A DNA stretch of 64,000 nt from Toxonevra muliebris (Eukaryota > Arthropoda > Insecta > Diptera > Pallopteridae): NCBI GenBank assembly GCA_963691655.1, contig OY829330.1, positions 17,057,169 to 17,121,168 on the forward strand, given 5' to 3'. Position 1 is the stretch's first letter, and every line of letters begins with the position of its first letter. This document shows, piece after piece, positions 22,607 through 35,108 of this stretch. A program made the position numbers and the translations under genes. Under the pieces are notes generated by a model that was given only the letters and a program-made list of their open reading frames with translations, ran no database searches and had not been told where the DNA came from.

Positions 22607-22682
22607 CGTCGCCTGAGAATTGATTTGGCGTATGTGTATAAGTATTCCTATGCCTATACGCCAAATCAATTCTCAGGCGACG
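22607..22682. repeat. Perfect 26-bp hairpin
   Basis: Arms 22607-22632 (starting CGTCGCCTGAGAATTGATTT) and 22657-22682 are perfect reverse complements, separated by a 24-nt loop. With wobble pairs the RNA stem could extend a few pairs outwards. The flanks are repetitive DNA. Confidence 0.95.
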
Positions 22683-22715
22683 GTATGTTTGTGGAATTTA
22701 TATGTATGTATGTAA

Positions 22716-22909
22716 AATAAATACAAAAATTTCTTGTTGACATGTTATCGTAGCAGCGAAGAGTCGTGTATGTTTTTGTTATATTCCCGATAGTTAACGA
22801 AGTTTAGACATTTCAGCAATTTCAAAATGAATGCACCTCATATGAAGTGTAGATTTTCATATTATATATTTTTATTTCATTTATCAATATTCAATACAAC
22901 AAATGCATG
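22716..22909 (+). repeat. Dispersed repeat, first copy
   Basis: Shares TTTCTTGTTGACATGTTATC, CACCTCATATGAAGTGTAG and CATTTATCAATATTCAATAC, in order, with the copy at 23032-23270 plus 24552-24603. The first copy lacks about 70 bp present in the second. Confidence 0.75.
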
Positions 22910-23031
22910 TACTTCGGAAGTAAAGTATTTAAATTTTTCTTAAATAACTACATTTGTAGTTAATACAATAATAATATTTATTTGTTTATTCAAAAGTAAC
23001 TAATAATAATGAAAATAATAAAACATAAGAA

Positions 23032-24603
23032 ATAAATACAGAAATTTCTTGTTTACATGTTATCGTAGTAGCGATATATGAAATTTAACATGTGCAAATG
23101 AATTAACACTGTCACCTCATGTTAAAATCAGATTGTAGCAGAAAATCGAAGCAAAGAATAAGAAGAAGAATCGTGTAGTTTTGTTGTTTTTGAGACAATT
23201 GACGAAGATAAGCCATTACAGCAATTTAAAAAATTAACATTTCACCTCATATGAAGTGTAGTTTTTCATAGTGTCCAACCGAAGGTGATTTTTTGGCCGA
23301 AGCCGAACTTCGGCCATTCATCTAACCTTCGGCCGAAGACCGAAGAATTTTTAAAATATAAAAAATAAAAATCTGAAAGTAAATTTTTTCTACCTATGTA
23401 TTTACAAACATATACAGAAATATATAAATAGTAGATACTCCAAATAAAAAGCTGACCAGCAACACTAAATAACTGTTCATTGTCGAAGGAGCTGACAAAT
23501 ATTATTTATTTCAAGAATCATTTAAAAATTTAGCCGATGGCTGCCATCTAAAATCAAAGATTGAATCAGCGTATTAATTGATAGACCTGTAGCCGGAACC
23601 AGAATAAACCCTCTAGTTCCACAAATTTTTGATTGATTCATAAAAAATTGGGATTGATAAATTTTAATGTACAAAGCATAAATCTGATCTCAAAACCCTA
23701 AAAAATTTAATGGATGTGGTTTTATGAAGCCGGAAAAGTTGAATGCCTAAAAGTATTTGATGTTGAATAAACTTTTAAGCTATTTTTTTTAAATAACTAA
23801 ATATTTTGTATAAAAAAGTTAAATTCCTAGCTACTCACAGGTAGTTTTTTATCTGGCTAGTATGACGGGAAGTATTTTATTTATTTTTTTTATTTTTATC
23901 TCAAATTCAAACAAAATCTAGTTTTGAAAATAAGTATTTGATTTGATTTCAATTAAAAAAAAAACCATTGAGAGATATCACAATGATCCTGGTTCGGACG
24001 GAGTAGAACTTCAGATGCATTGAAGATACGATGAAAATTTAAGCGTAATCAGTTCATTAGTTTTGGAGATATTGTGGCAGCCATTTCGAAAAATGCTGTT
24101 TTGAGAAAAACTAGTTTCAAAGTTCAAATATGCATGACTGCTGTATTAGGGTCTGCAAATAAACATCTGTCGATTGAAAGACTGTGAATTTCAAAAAATC
24201 CCTTTACACATATATTCTAGAGCTTCTGCTGCCTCTAATTGTATTAGCTCCAGCAGGTTGTTCGTTAAAAAAAATCAGTGATTACTGTTTGTACGGTTGT
24301 AAATCTGTGGGTTACTTCAAAAGTAAAAATGGAACAAGCAAACGGAGAAAACATAACACAGAAATTGTAATGTAAATACTTTATATAACCACTTCACATT
24401 TATTTATTTGTATAAATTTTTAATGCCAATCAATAGTAACAATTATTGTAAAATAAAATGCTTCGGCAAAATACTTCGGCCATTTTTTGCCGAAGCCGAA
24501 GGTTCAATTTTAGGCCGAATAGCCGAAGCCGATTATTCGGTTGGTTGGTTCTTATTATATATTTTTATTTCATTTATCAATATTCAATACAATAAGCATG
24601 CAC
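23032..24603 (+). repeat. Dispersed repeat, second copy, split by an insertion
   Basis: Homologous to 22716-22909. It is interrupted between GTAGTTTTTCATA and TTATATATTTTTATTTC by the element at about 23271-24550; the uninterrupted first copy shows the empty site. Confidence 0.75.
23271..24550. mobile_element. hAT-like non-autonomous element with CCGAAG-rich ends
   Basis: The left end GTGTCCAACCGAAGGTG is followed by several GGCCGAAG motifs; the right end has the same motifs inverted (TTCGGCCATTTTTTGCCGAA, CCGAATAGCCGAAGCCG) and finishes TTCGGTTGGTTGG. Comparison with the empty copy at 22860 defines both edges. A target duplication is not clear. The interior has no transposase; a short frame at 24184-24375 has no motif. 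Confidence 0.55.
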
Positions 24604-24669
24604 CACAGAGACGTCGATAGATTTAACAGTGATAAGAAAAATTAACATCTTTGATAAGAATAAATCACG

Positions 24670-25490
24670 TTAAAAATATGAGATGCAATGTATCTTTGGG
24701 GATATCAAAGCTGACTTTAAATTGAAAAAAGCTTTTTGACAATCTTCATCCCATACAAATTGGACATTTTTAAAACTAAGGTGGTTTAACGGGGCAGCTA
24801 ATGTTGCGAAATTGGAAATGAACCTACGATAATAGTTTGCGAATATCGAATACTTTTGAATAGTTTTTATTTTGCAGTCGTCAGGCAAAAGACCTTTATC
24901 CGTGCATTTGTGGCCGAGAAATGTCCCTTCTGAGCGAAAGAAGTTACATTTATTAGGATTTAGCTTTCAATTAAATTTTCTGCAAATTTCGAAAACTTTT
25001 GCTTGATTTCGTGATTAATGGTCTTCGTTACAGCCAATAACGATAACATCATCAACATATAGAAAAGCTTGCTTAGGCGAAAGACCCGAGAAAGCTATTG
25101 ACATCATTCGGGAAAAGGAATTGGGCAACATTCAGTCCGAATGGCAGAACTTTCCATCGAAAAGCTCCGCGGTCTGTGCTGAATGACGTGATATCGCGTG
25201 AATCTTCTTGAAGCGATATTTGTTGAAAACCCGAAAACAGATCAAGAGTAGAGAAGTATTTAGCACGGCCCAAATTATCTAGTATATTGTCCATTCGAGC
25301 GAGTAGGAATTTATCGGCTATTAGTTTTTTGTTCACCGTTCTAAAATCTACACACATCCTATATGCTTTCTGGCTATTTACGCTTTTTTCGGAACTAAAA
25401 TCAAAGGTCTATTGTAATTGGAGTAACTAGCTTCTATTAAATTATTTTGGAATAAGTTTTCTACTTGGTTATTTATTTCATCTCTCTGTG
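24670..25490 (-). pseudogene. Ty3/gypsy reverse transcriptase and RNase H-side relic
   Basis: On the minus strand, IEASYSNYN-like sequence near 25430 precedes MCVDFRTVNKK (25357), then AKYFSTLDLFSGFQQI and FRWKVLPFGLN. These are the conserved Ty3/gypsy RT blocks, including the first catalytic aspartate (TLDL). The YxDD region falls at about 25040-25070 in a degraded stretch. A later piece (24888-24670) reads IFANYYRRFISNFATLAAPL and FVWDEDCQKAFFNLK, the RT-RNase H connection. Frames are broken between the pieces. Old endogenous retroelement. Confidence 0.85.
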
Positions 25491-26460
25491 AATACCAAGG
25501 CCGTATTTAGGGGGGAGGTTTTGGGGGTACTGACCCCCCCGAAATGTGGAAACTTTATTCTAATTTTTGAGATTAATTGCCAATGGATGGAAAAAAAAGT
25601 CAAAATAAAATCTATTTAACGATACTTTTTACTTCCATCGGTTTTTTTTCTAAAAAGTCAAATATAAAAAATAAATTTGAAATCTTAGTTACACTATGCG
25701 ATCAAATCCGATTTGTTTTCTTCTACTACGGATTTAAAAAGAGAAGGTGATACTGAGCACTCCTGCATTCATAGTTTTTCTAGGTCAGTATCTGTTTTTG
25801 ATTTAAAGTTTCGTCCTGAATCAGTTTGAAAAGTTTAAAAATTAATAACAATAGAAAAAATGATCGGATCCTTGCAAAATCCCATTTTTTTCCTAAAACG
25901 TGACGTGATGGGAAGTTTTTGACCTCAGATTCGTGTTCAACGTGAAAAATTCTTTCGCAAAAACTCCATCTTATTAGCAAAACCCATCTTAAAATATAAT
26001 TATTTTTTTACGCATTATTGCTTAGAGCACCACGACTAGAAAGATCTCTTTCAATGCTGTAACTTCACGAATTTAGGGAATATAACCCAACCTCATCCGG
26101 GTTCCTTATCATTGATAATGGCTCAAATTCCCAATGATGATCACTTGAAAAAAATGAGTCTCTACTATTTTTGTTAATTTTTTTGAGGTTGGGTACATCA
26201 TCAGTAGTGGGAAGTCAATGAGTTAATGAAATTATGTCCCTCACGATAAAAAATGCATTAGAATGCACATTGAATAATATTTATTTGAAAAGATTTAATT
26301 TGATTATTCTGGGAATTTTTTGTCACTTTTGGCCATTTTTTTGAGGTTAAAATTAAAAAAAAATTGGAAAATTTTTCCTAAAATTTTAATTTTATAGGGT
26401 CCAATAAATGTATCATCGATTTAATTTATTGTATTTAAAAATCGGTTTGATTAAAATTAT
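25491..26460. other. Non-coding stretch splitting the gypsy relic
   Basis: Gypsy coding signal stops near 25490 and restarts near 26465, a longer gap than usual between protease and RT. CAAGGCCGTATTTAGGGGGG at 25496 resembles a DNA-transposon terminus, but no inverted partner was found. Probably one or more insertions. Confidence 0.35.
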
Positions 26461-26990
26461 TTATGAATATTTTCTTCGAATGAACACGTTTGGAAGTTTC
26501 TTGCGAGTCGATGGAAAGAGGTTATGAACTCATATTTAATTTAAGCGTACGAAGAACTTCACACCGTGGTGGAATTACACAAGTTTCAGAATTTGTGCCA
26601 TGCAGTATTGGAATTTTTAAACGTGTGTTACCTACCCAAAGTGAAATTAAATTTGTTCCGTAGCTGATCCTACACTTGTTTGCTCTTAAAAAATCCTTTC
26701 CACGAATGTCATCAGATGGAATGTTGAAATCTTCATCTACAACGTGAAGTGTCTGTGGCAGAAAATAATTTGAAATAGCTAAGTTAGAAAATATAGTACC
26801 CAACGAAGAAATGGTATTAGAAGTTATACCAGTTAAGTTAATTATATTATAAGTATTACGCTTCACCTAGTTTTTTATGCTTGAAATTTTAATTAAAGAT
26901 ACATCGGCTTGTGTATCCACTAAAAAAGTACACAAATTAACAAAATGTGCATAGTTTAAATTAAAGCAGTAAATACCTTTAATTGCTAAG
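26461..26990 (-). pseudogene. Ty3/gypsy protease-region relic
   Basis: The minus strand near 26920-26950 encodes a FLVDTQADVSLIK-like aspartic-protease active-site segment (DTxA). The frame starting at 26866 then reads DIRGKDFLRANKCRISYGTN and CVIPPRCEVLRTLKLN, typical of the protease C-terminal and linker region upstream of RT in gypsy elements. It lies upstream of the RT relic on the same strand, so both come from one element. A stop separates the active-site piece from the 114-residue frame. Confidence 0.65.
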
Positions 26991-27163
26991 TTTTGAGTTA
27001 CTTCCCAGCGAAAAGCTTTGCTTTATGTGGGTGTAGTATCATATAACGAAAAATAAAACAATGTGGCTTAAAATAATAAAATTTTGTGTACAAATCAAAA
27101 TTGTAATAGAATATTTATTAAATGCAATTCTGTTATTTTTGTAAATGGTTTCGCAATAACACA

Positions 27164-27870
27164 TTAACCTTGTGACTGTCCTTCCGGACTTTTTTGTCCA
27201 AAGCATTAAAAAATTCAGGAATGTTCCTTTGAAACAACATTCTACTATTTTAAATAATAAATTATAAAAAATTACATAATTTTCTATCATTTTTTTGTTC
27301 TAAAGTTGTTGCACCCTCTAACTGTTTAAAAATGGACATTTTTGTCCACATATCTTTCTTCATACATTTTGTATGGAAATCGGTATTTTTATTCTTGTAT
27401 TCTTTTTTTAATTTGTCTAAATTTTGTTTTAATACCATTTGTTCCGATAAAAAATAGAAATGCATTGCTTCAATCAACTGTTCATAATGAAGGGAGATCG
27501 TTGAAACAACTAAAAAAACACAATGTTATACTTGAATACAACAGTAAAAAATCAGGTGTAGATACACTAGAACATTTGATCGGACTGTATCCCTACAAAA
27601 GAAAACTTTCGCTGGACAATGGCATTATTTTTCAATCTTGTTGACATTGCTGCGGTTGATGCATATCGCATATATGGTTTTTCAAATTAACAATGGATGC
27701 AACAAAGTATGTATCTCCTCACCGATTTCAATAACAAATTTAATTATTTTTTGTAAACTAATACATCAAATTAGACTCCCTTTTTGAATTGCCTAAAGAA
27801 TTGGCTGACAAACGAAAAGTGCATAGGCAGACAAACTGCAACCCTTTCATTAAACAGCTATAGAAATTCT
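27164..27870 (+). pseudogene. piggyBac transposase C-terminal relic with left TIR
   Basis: TTAACCTTGTGACTGTCCTT at 27164 is a piggyBac-type TTAA plus terminus; a GGAC(T/A)TTTTTGTCC motif recurs at 27188 and 27332. From about 27440 the plus strand reads LLQSTVHNEG, NVILEYNSKKSGVDTLEHL and IGLYPYKRK. After a frame change it reads LVDIAAVDAYRIYGF (27640) and LPKELADKRK (27790). These are the conserved C-terminal blocks of piggyBac transposases (KxGVDTLD; DIAAxNA). Most of the catalytic domain is deleted and replaced by AT-rich DNA. No right TIR found. Confidence 0.75.
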
Positions 27871-29558
27871 GGGTTATCAGAATATTTTCATTCGTCAAGT
27901 AAATTGTGTGAATGAAACCAAACATACAGCACTTTGCACAGACTGTCTATGTAGAAATCAGTAAAAAATTTGGAACTTTTGCTCGATTTGGAACTTAAAG
28001 CTGATTGTGATACCACGTGGTTGGATCTACAATTTATCGCCGATGTCGACCGGCAGTGTGACAATTCGTTTTTACCAAGATGTGTACTTGTACACTTTCT
28101 TATAATTCTCATCCACTGTAATATGTCTTTTGCAATGTCTGATGATTGGGAAGCCTGCGTTTAAAAACAGACTTTCCCACACATTTAATTTTCACTACCT
28201 TTATTTAGTTTTGACAATAATTTTTTTTTATGTGTAAATGTACACCAACCTCATTTACTACGAACGAGGAGAACAAGGCATATTAGTAAAGGAGATGACA
28301 TGGTGAAGAAGCAGTCGGGCGGGAGCCATCTTTGCCACTAGCAAACAGTCGGGTAGGGGGATTCTTGACAGCTTCCTCTTACCAGAGCACAACTTACAAT
28401 TTCATTAAAGACTCCCTATGGTAGTAGTAATGTGACAGTAGAAAGTAGGACCGAGTTGATCATACAAAGTCTAACCACCAGTATGATCACAATGAACAAT
28501 TTTAACAAATGAAAGTTGGTATCGATCGTAAGCTTAGCACCATTTTAGATATTGATGATGCATGGTAATTTGTTAAGCCATATCCCTAATCTTCACATAA
28601 CATCAAGGAAAAGCAATATTAATTCGACATGATTATTAATTTTATTGATTCACCCCATTAGAAAAGGTAAAATGAATTGAAATTTAATGCTAACATTACG
28701 ATCTAGATACTTCAAAATTCATTTAACTTTCTTATACTAAATGTAAAGTTGCATTAGTTCAGTTATGTGGTAGACTCAAAAATAGTAGTATTTATAAAAA
28801 AATTAAACAACTAATCAATTCATTTTCCCTATTAGGAATGTAATTACAAAGAAACAAAAACAATTATATTTTTTTGCATCGGTAAACTTTGAGAGCATCT
28901 TAAGAACTCTCATAAAATAAAATTCTATACTCCGAAAGAGAGTAAAAAAACAGAATGTTCTTACGTCGAAATAGTTGTTGTTTCTTGAATGTAACGCTGT
29001 TATTATATTATTTAATTTTACTCAATAAATGAGGTTCGGATAGCAAAAATCAATAAAATGTTTCAATGATTAAACTTACTTTTAAGAATCACGCCTGCAA
29101 ACGCATCAGGGTCGATGAAGGCCTTCTCGATGATAATGTGCCGGTGTTTAAGTTATTTCCTTTTTTTTGTTTTGCTATTAATATAAATATAAAATTATGA
29201 TTTTCGCGTTCCTATACACACCAGAAATTATTGTCTATAAAAAAATACATTCTGATTAAACTTGACTATTTTAGTGTTTCAAGATATTACGAGTATTGAA
29301 TAAAATTTTTACTTTTCTCAATTTGTATCTCTATGTTGTTTACAATTACACGTTCTATGATATTCTACGTAAACCTTACACTTTTTTTTAAAAAAAATCA
29401 CGCAAATAAATTCATCTAGCAATTTATTGCAATAATACTATTTTTTTTTTAGTTTTCTGTTGTTTTTATACGTGTCTTAGCCGCTTGTTGAAATATATGA
29501 AAGTTTATGGCATATGCCTCTTGTTGATAATTTTCTTGTTACGTATGCTTTATAGTTA
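27871..29558. other. Spacer, nothing recognised
   Basis: Short overlapping frames on both strands at 27888-28164 follow the piggyBac relic but lack the Cys-rich tail expected of the family, so they are not called. The rest is AT-rich with no recognised element. Confidence 0.4.
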
Positions 29559-30262
29559 TCTATATATATAAAATAGAGCTCTGTTAAATGTAGTCCTAAT
29601 AGGTTTCTATATTTCGCAACGGATTGTCATGAAATTTAGTATGTAATTGCTTTGGACATTTGTCGAGTTAAGTCGATATTTATTTTAAGTTAATTTCAAA
29701 TAGTTTCTTTAATATAGACCATTATTTGGACCAAAGTCAGCTTTTTTATAAAATTTAGCCACTTAATACAAAATGCTGCTTAAATTATAAGAAGTACATA
29801 CAAATTATGTACAGAAAGATTATAGATCTTATCATTCGCTAAAATAAAGTCAGTGGTGGCATATATCTAAAGCTAATAGTTTACCTGTAAAATGCATTTT
29901 TATATTAAAAATTTGTTTCCCTTACATTTGTTATTGTAAATATTTATGTTTTTCCTAAAATCAAAGCCAAAGATTTTTTTACTTCGCTCGCTGTGATTTC
30001 CACCACACAAACACAAAGCAAAAAAGAATGCGTTAGAGCTTTGCGTTTGCAATTCTTTTTCATTTGCATGAATGTAACTACATATTACTAATTCGATCAC
30101 AGTAATTCATAGCGGTTTGTGGATGAGTTGGTTAGAAGGAAAGGTAAAGTAGTGGATGTAGGGAAGAGTTTTTGAATAGTGAGTTCAAATCCCACTTGAA
30201 ACGGGACCAAATAATTTTTTTTTTTTTTTTCAATATATTTTTTTTTATCGGTGTGGTGGAAA
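29559..30262 (+). mobile_element. Helitron-like element, 5' head copy
   Basis: Begins TCTATATATATAAAATAGAG after an A, the form of many insect Helitron 5' ends, followed by TTTCGCAACGGATTGTCATG. The whole ~700 bp is matched, inverted, at 59740-60396, to the base at the 5' end. It includes a tRNA-like segment at about 30115-30210. Homology stops at about 30262. No Rep/helicase coding sequence. Confidence 0.65.
30115..30210 (+). other. tRNA-like (SINE-type) segment inside the Helitron head
   Basis: TGTGGATGAGTTGG resembles a pol III A box and GAGTTCAAATCCCAC at 30181 a B box. Spacing is longer than in a normal tRNA gene and no cloverleaf is convincing, so a SINE-type promoter is more likely than a tRNA gene. 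Similar segments lie at 37955-38056 and, inverted, 59720-59895. Confidence 0.5.
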
Positions 30263-31404
30263 AAAATAAATATATAACAAAAAACAAATACCGACAAAGG
30301 TGAATATAAAACATGCAAACACACAAAAGGCATTATTATATATTACTAATGTGATCTGTTACGCGCTGGGTTACTTGAATCTAAATAAAACTAAACTTTA
30401 TTCTATATCCGACTATTGAGAACGAGGCGGCATGTTTGATGGTCTTTGGCTAGTCTATCGGCTGGGTCGTAGTTCTTGTCCTCAATACTCAGTAACTCGC
30501 AACTGAAGAAAATTCATCATGCCATATTGTTGGTAAATACCTATATAGACCTAGTTCAAATAAAAAAAAATAACAAAACAGTCTCAATTGCAAAATATTA
30601 TAGAATCCCGAACTGATGATTGATGGTATTATCATCTATAGTGCACTTGCCCCTACCCTATCTCCTATGGCAGTCAAAACACTCAGAATTTATTGATTGC
30701 CCCTTTAACAAAAAAAAATCTTTCTTCAATTAAACACAAACATATTTTGCATTAGTATTCCCTCCAAAGGTATATTCAAAAATTCATCTTAACTTACTTA
30801 ATAATATTTATGATACTTAAGATTATTGATATATGCATTGTAGTTCAAAAGATACAAATTAAATTTTATAATATGTAAATATGATTTTATTTATAGTAGT
30901 ATTTGTTTCATATTTAGTAGTATTTTCTATTTTTAATAGCGTTAGCAACACTGTTTCATTTATGTTACTCTTAAATGAACAACAGCAGTTTAATGAGAAC
31001 ATAGAACATGAGAGAGCATGAAATTGAATTGAATCTTAAAAAGAAGTAAAATGCAAGATGTAAATATTCATGTTAGTAACAGAATATGTAAAAAGTGAAA
31101 TGAAAAGATACGAAATTTCACAGATAAGGTAATAGCTAACAGTGAGATATTTGCATAATTGTATTTTTTTTTATTTATATTAAAATGTACTAACTACTAT
31201 CATTAAGTACTAATTTAGGTACTAAAATGTATTGAAATTATAATAGAAAAGAAAAACTTACGTTGAACTCCATCGATGCGATTGGCCAATTGGACGTCGA
31301 CGAAATCGGTGTGATTGTTAATATTTGTTGGTAGATTTTAAGTATATATAATAGTAGTATAGCACATAGTTTTATATGTATCTCAATATTAGAATTATCA
31401 ATTA
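30263..31404. other. Spacer, nothing recognised
   Basis: A less AT-rich patch at 30360-30500 has no family that I recognise. No coding signal otherwise. Confidence 0.4.
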
Positions 31405-31507
31405 TTATTATTAGGTTAGGTTGTTGGGTCTGTTCATGAAAGAACACACTGAGACCTATTGGTTCATTGTGATACCCTTGGGGCGAGTGTTACCTCTTGA
31501 TCCCCTC

Positions 31508-34500
31508 CTAATTAAACCACTTTGTGCTTGCAATGAAACGTGATAAGTCTCTAATGTCAGAGGTTGCCAGTTCTGTGAGTCTACCATAGAAGGGTGCTCC
31601 CAAAGTTTTGTGTCTGCGTGCTGCTAAAGCAGGGCAGTTACATATAAAGTGGAAAATGGTCTCTTCTTCCTCTTCATTTCTACAGCTTCTGCAGAAGTCA
31701 TTATAAGGAAGACCTAGTCTACGTGCATGGCTGCCTATGAGGCAGTGCCCGGTTAGAATAGGAACTACCCTACTTATGTGGACACGGTCCAGATTAATGA
31801 GCGCTTTAGTGCGATCATGGTCAGGCATTGGCCAAAACTGTCTGGCGATAGCGCAAGTTGGTTCCATTCTCCATCTGCTCTTCGCAATGTGGGAGAAGTG
31901 GTCTTTAATTAAAAGTTTACACGTGGCAAGCGGTATACCTGCATTACCAGTAATAAGTGAATTGCTGAGTGTCGTACCAAGTTTGGCGAGGTCATCAGCC
32001 TTACAGTTTCCCTCAATGTCGCTATGCCCTGGCACCCATATAAGGTGCAGGTATGCCATGGCTGTCTCGTTTAGAGACGATCTGCATTGTAGGGCAACTT
32101 TAGAGTTATTAGCTGGACATTGGAGGGATTTTATTGCCGCCTGACTATCAGTGAAAATGCAGATATCATTACAAGGTATCGCATTACACCTTATCAGATA
32201 TGCGGCTTCAGTGATCGCAAGCAGCTCTGCCTGAAAGACGCTGTAATGATATGGAAAACGAAAGTGCGCCGAAATTTTCAGGCGCTCAGAGTGAACCCCA
32301 CCCCCAACCCTACCATTCAACTTTGAACCATCAGTATAAAAGTCGATGATATCAGGGCGTACCACATTACTCGCACTCCACTCTTGTCGAGATGGAATAT
32401 ATGTGCTAAAGCTGTTGCCAAAGGATAGCGGGGACAGGGTGACATCGACAGAGAGTGGAAGAAATTTAGTTTCACTAAGTATCTTACCATGACCATAATT
32501 TGTGTGGGACCACCTACAAATCGCATTCAGTCTCACTGCAGATATTGACGCTGAGGTCTTTCCGACTAGATCTATTGGAAGAAGATCCAAGATTGTGTAT
32601 AGCGCTTTTGAAGGTGTCGTTTTCAGTGCTCCTGTAATTAACATTGAAGCAAGTCGCTGTACTTTGTCCAATTCTTTGTGATGGATGCTCTTTGAGATGA
32701 CTGTCCACCATACTACTACGCCGTAGAAGAGAATAGGACGTATGACACTGGTGTACAACCACATGATTACCTTGGGTTGTAACCCCCATTTCTTGCCTAT
32801 AGCTGACCTGCAAGCATAGAGAGCTATTGTGGCTTTACGTGCTCTTTCTGACGTGTTGGCACGCCAGTTGAGTTTCCTGTCTAGGATGAGGCCAAGGTAT
32901 TTGGCTTGTTCCGAGACAATAAGTGAACTACCATTTAGAGTTGGTGGATCGGAATTGGGTATAGAGTGCTTTCGAATGAATAGAACTAATGCCGTCTTGG
33001 ATGCATTGACCGATAGTCCTCGGTGATTGCACCAGGACGACAGGAGATTCAGAGCTCGTTGCAGTAAGTCTACAAGTGTACAAAGAAATTTCCCGGAAGC
33101 GGCGATGACAACATCATCCGCATAGGCAATTACTTTGCACCCTGTTTTTTCGTTAGGAGATCATTTACAGCAATGTTCCAGAGGAGTGGCGAGAGGACAC
33201 CACCTTGCGGAGTGCCTCTGACCGCAAACCTTCTAATGGAAGAGGTTCCTAACTGTGCGTTAATGATCCTATTCGTTAATAGAGTGCCGACAAAGGCCGC
33301 AATAGAGTCATCCCCCCCGAGATCAATCAGTGCTGAATTGATAGCTGATGGGAGGATGTTATTGAATGCACCTTCTATATCGAGGAAGGCTGCAAGTGCA
33401 AATTCTTTGAAGTGTAGGGATTTTTCAATCGACTGCACTAATTCATGTAACGCTGTCTCAACAGATCTGCCCTTCATATAGGCATGTTGGGAGAGTGTCA
33501 GTTTCATTTGGATATTCGTCCTGATATATGTATCTATTAATCTTTCGAGTACCTTTAATAGAAAAGATGTGAGGCTTATTGGCCTAAAGTCCTTCGCTTT
33601 TGTGTGAGATGGTTTACCCCCTTTCGGTATGAAAACTACGCTCACTTCAGTCCATTGCTTTGGTATGTATGTGAGACGTAAGCTTGCCTCGAAAATGGGA
33701 CTTAACCAGGCAGTGAATACGTCATCTACGTTTTGCATTTCTGCAGGTATTATGCCGTCAGGTCCAGGAGACTTGAAAGGCTTGAAAGTGTGTATTGCCC
33801 ATCGTATTCTATCTAAGGAAATTATATCGGGTGGTACACGTTTGGAGCTAGTATTCCCAGCAGAAGATGGATTTATTGTCTTCCTGCAGCAGGGAAAGTG
33901 TGTGTCGACCAGGAGTTCAATTGTCTCTGCACTAGACGTAGTCCAGCTACCGTCGGCTTTCGCTATGAACGATGGCATGTTTGGGCTAGTGGAGAGGATT
34001 CTTCTCAACCGACTTGATTCTGAGTTACTTTCTATCTTGCCGCAAAAAGTTTCCCAGGAGGACCTTTTTGCGGTTCGAATTTTCTCTTAAATTGGCGAAC
34101 GCATTCTTTATATGCATTTCAGTCATTCTGCCTTTTAGCTGCATTGTAAAGTCTGCCACATTCCTTCCTTCTAGCGGCAATGCTTGTGGACCACCATGGT
34201 GGTTTCGACTTGCCTCTAGAAGTTCTAAATGGGCAGGATATATTTGTCGCTTTTTCACAAGCGGATGTAAGTGTCACTACCACACTATCTAACTGTTGTA
34301 TAGAGTCGATATTGCTTGGCGGATCGTTTGGTAGTCGAGCAATTAGGGATGTTCTGAATACACCCTAGTTTGTTCTTCTACGATTCCGATAGCGTATAGG
34401 TTCCCCTTCACAGTCAATATCGAATGTGATATATTTGTGATCAGAGAAAGAGTTTTCTGGAGATACTCTCCAAGAAGTAATATAGCCGTCAGCTCTTGCA

Positions 34501-35069
34501 TTGGCTATAGTGATATCTAATACTTCAGATCGATTGGCAACCTGAAATGTTGGTGTATCTCCCTGATTACATATTCTAAGATTTTTACTCATGATAAATT
34601 CAAAAAGCGACTCACCTCTTTTATTTGTGTCGGTGCTATTCCACACCGCATGATGTGCATTTGCGTCAGCGCCGATCACGAGAGCGATCTTCATCAACTC
34701 TGCATCGACGGTGGCTTTCAAGATTTGTGGCGGTGGTGGTGCTTCTGCAGTGTCATCCGCCATATAAGATGATGCCACCCATATGGTGCGGCCTCGTTGT
34801 TCAATTGCAATCACAACATTATCCGCGTTACTGTAAACAGATAATATGAATGCGTTAATTTTCCTATTGACTAGGATGCATGACCTTGGTTTACCTTTGT
34901 CTGTGACATACAGCAACCTATAGCCAGTGATCCCCAATCCACAAACCCGGTTTTTGACGACCCAGGGTTCCTGGATGAGGATCATTTGTTCGCTTGTCTG
35001 CAACAAGCGAAGTAGTAATGCGGCGGAAGCCGCTTTACTGTGGTGTAGATTTATCTGGAGCACCTTCAT
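31508..35069 (-). pseudogene. LOA-type ORF2: AP endonuclease, reverse transcriptase, RNase H
   Basis: ORF2 starts MKVLQINLHHSKAASAALLL at 35069. The endonuclease (35069-34365) has LIQEPW, GADANAHH and FSDHKYI motifs. The RT (34008-33130) has KSPGPDGI, FLDIEGAFNNI (catalytic Asp) and GTPQGGVLSPLLW; YADD follows at 33124-33113. From there one open frame runs to 31508, with LGLILDRKLNW, SVIRPILFYGVVVWW, and RNase H motifs FYTDGS, AELLAI, FTDSQAA and WVPGHSDIEGN, then a CRSC...H knuckle. Lesions seen: TAG at 34365, TGA at about 34119, a frame change near 34045 and another near 33140 beside an A-run. The rest is intact, suggesting recent inactivation. The product would nick target DNA and reverse-transcribe the element's RNA. 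Confidence 0.9.
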
Positions 35070-35108
35070 CTGAAGGATTCAGATCAAGAGCGCCGACGAC
35101 CGTTAAAT

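Noticed and set aside
25496..25560. GGCCGTATTTAGGGGGG as a defined transposon end
   Set aside because: Looks like a terminus, but no inverted partner or target duplication was found, so it is only mentioned in the spacer entry.
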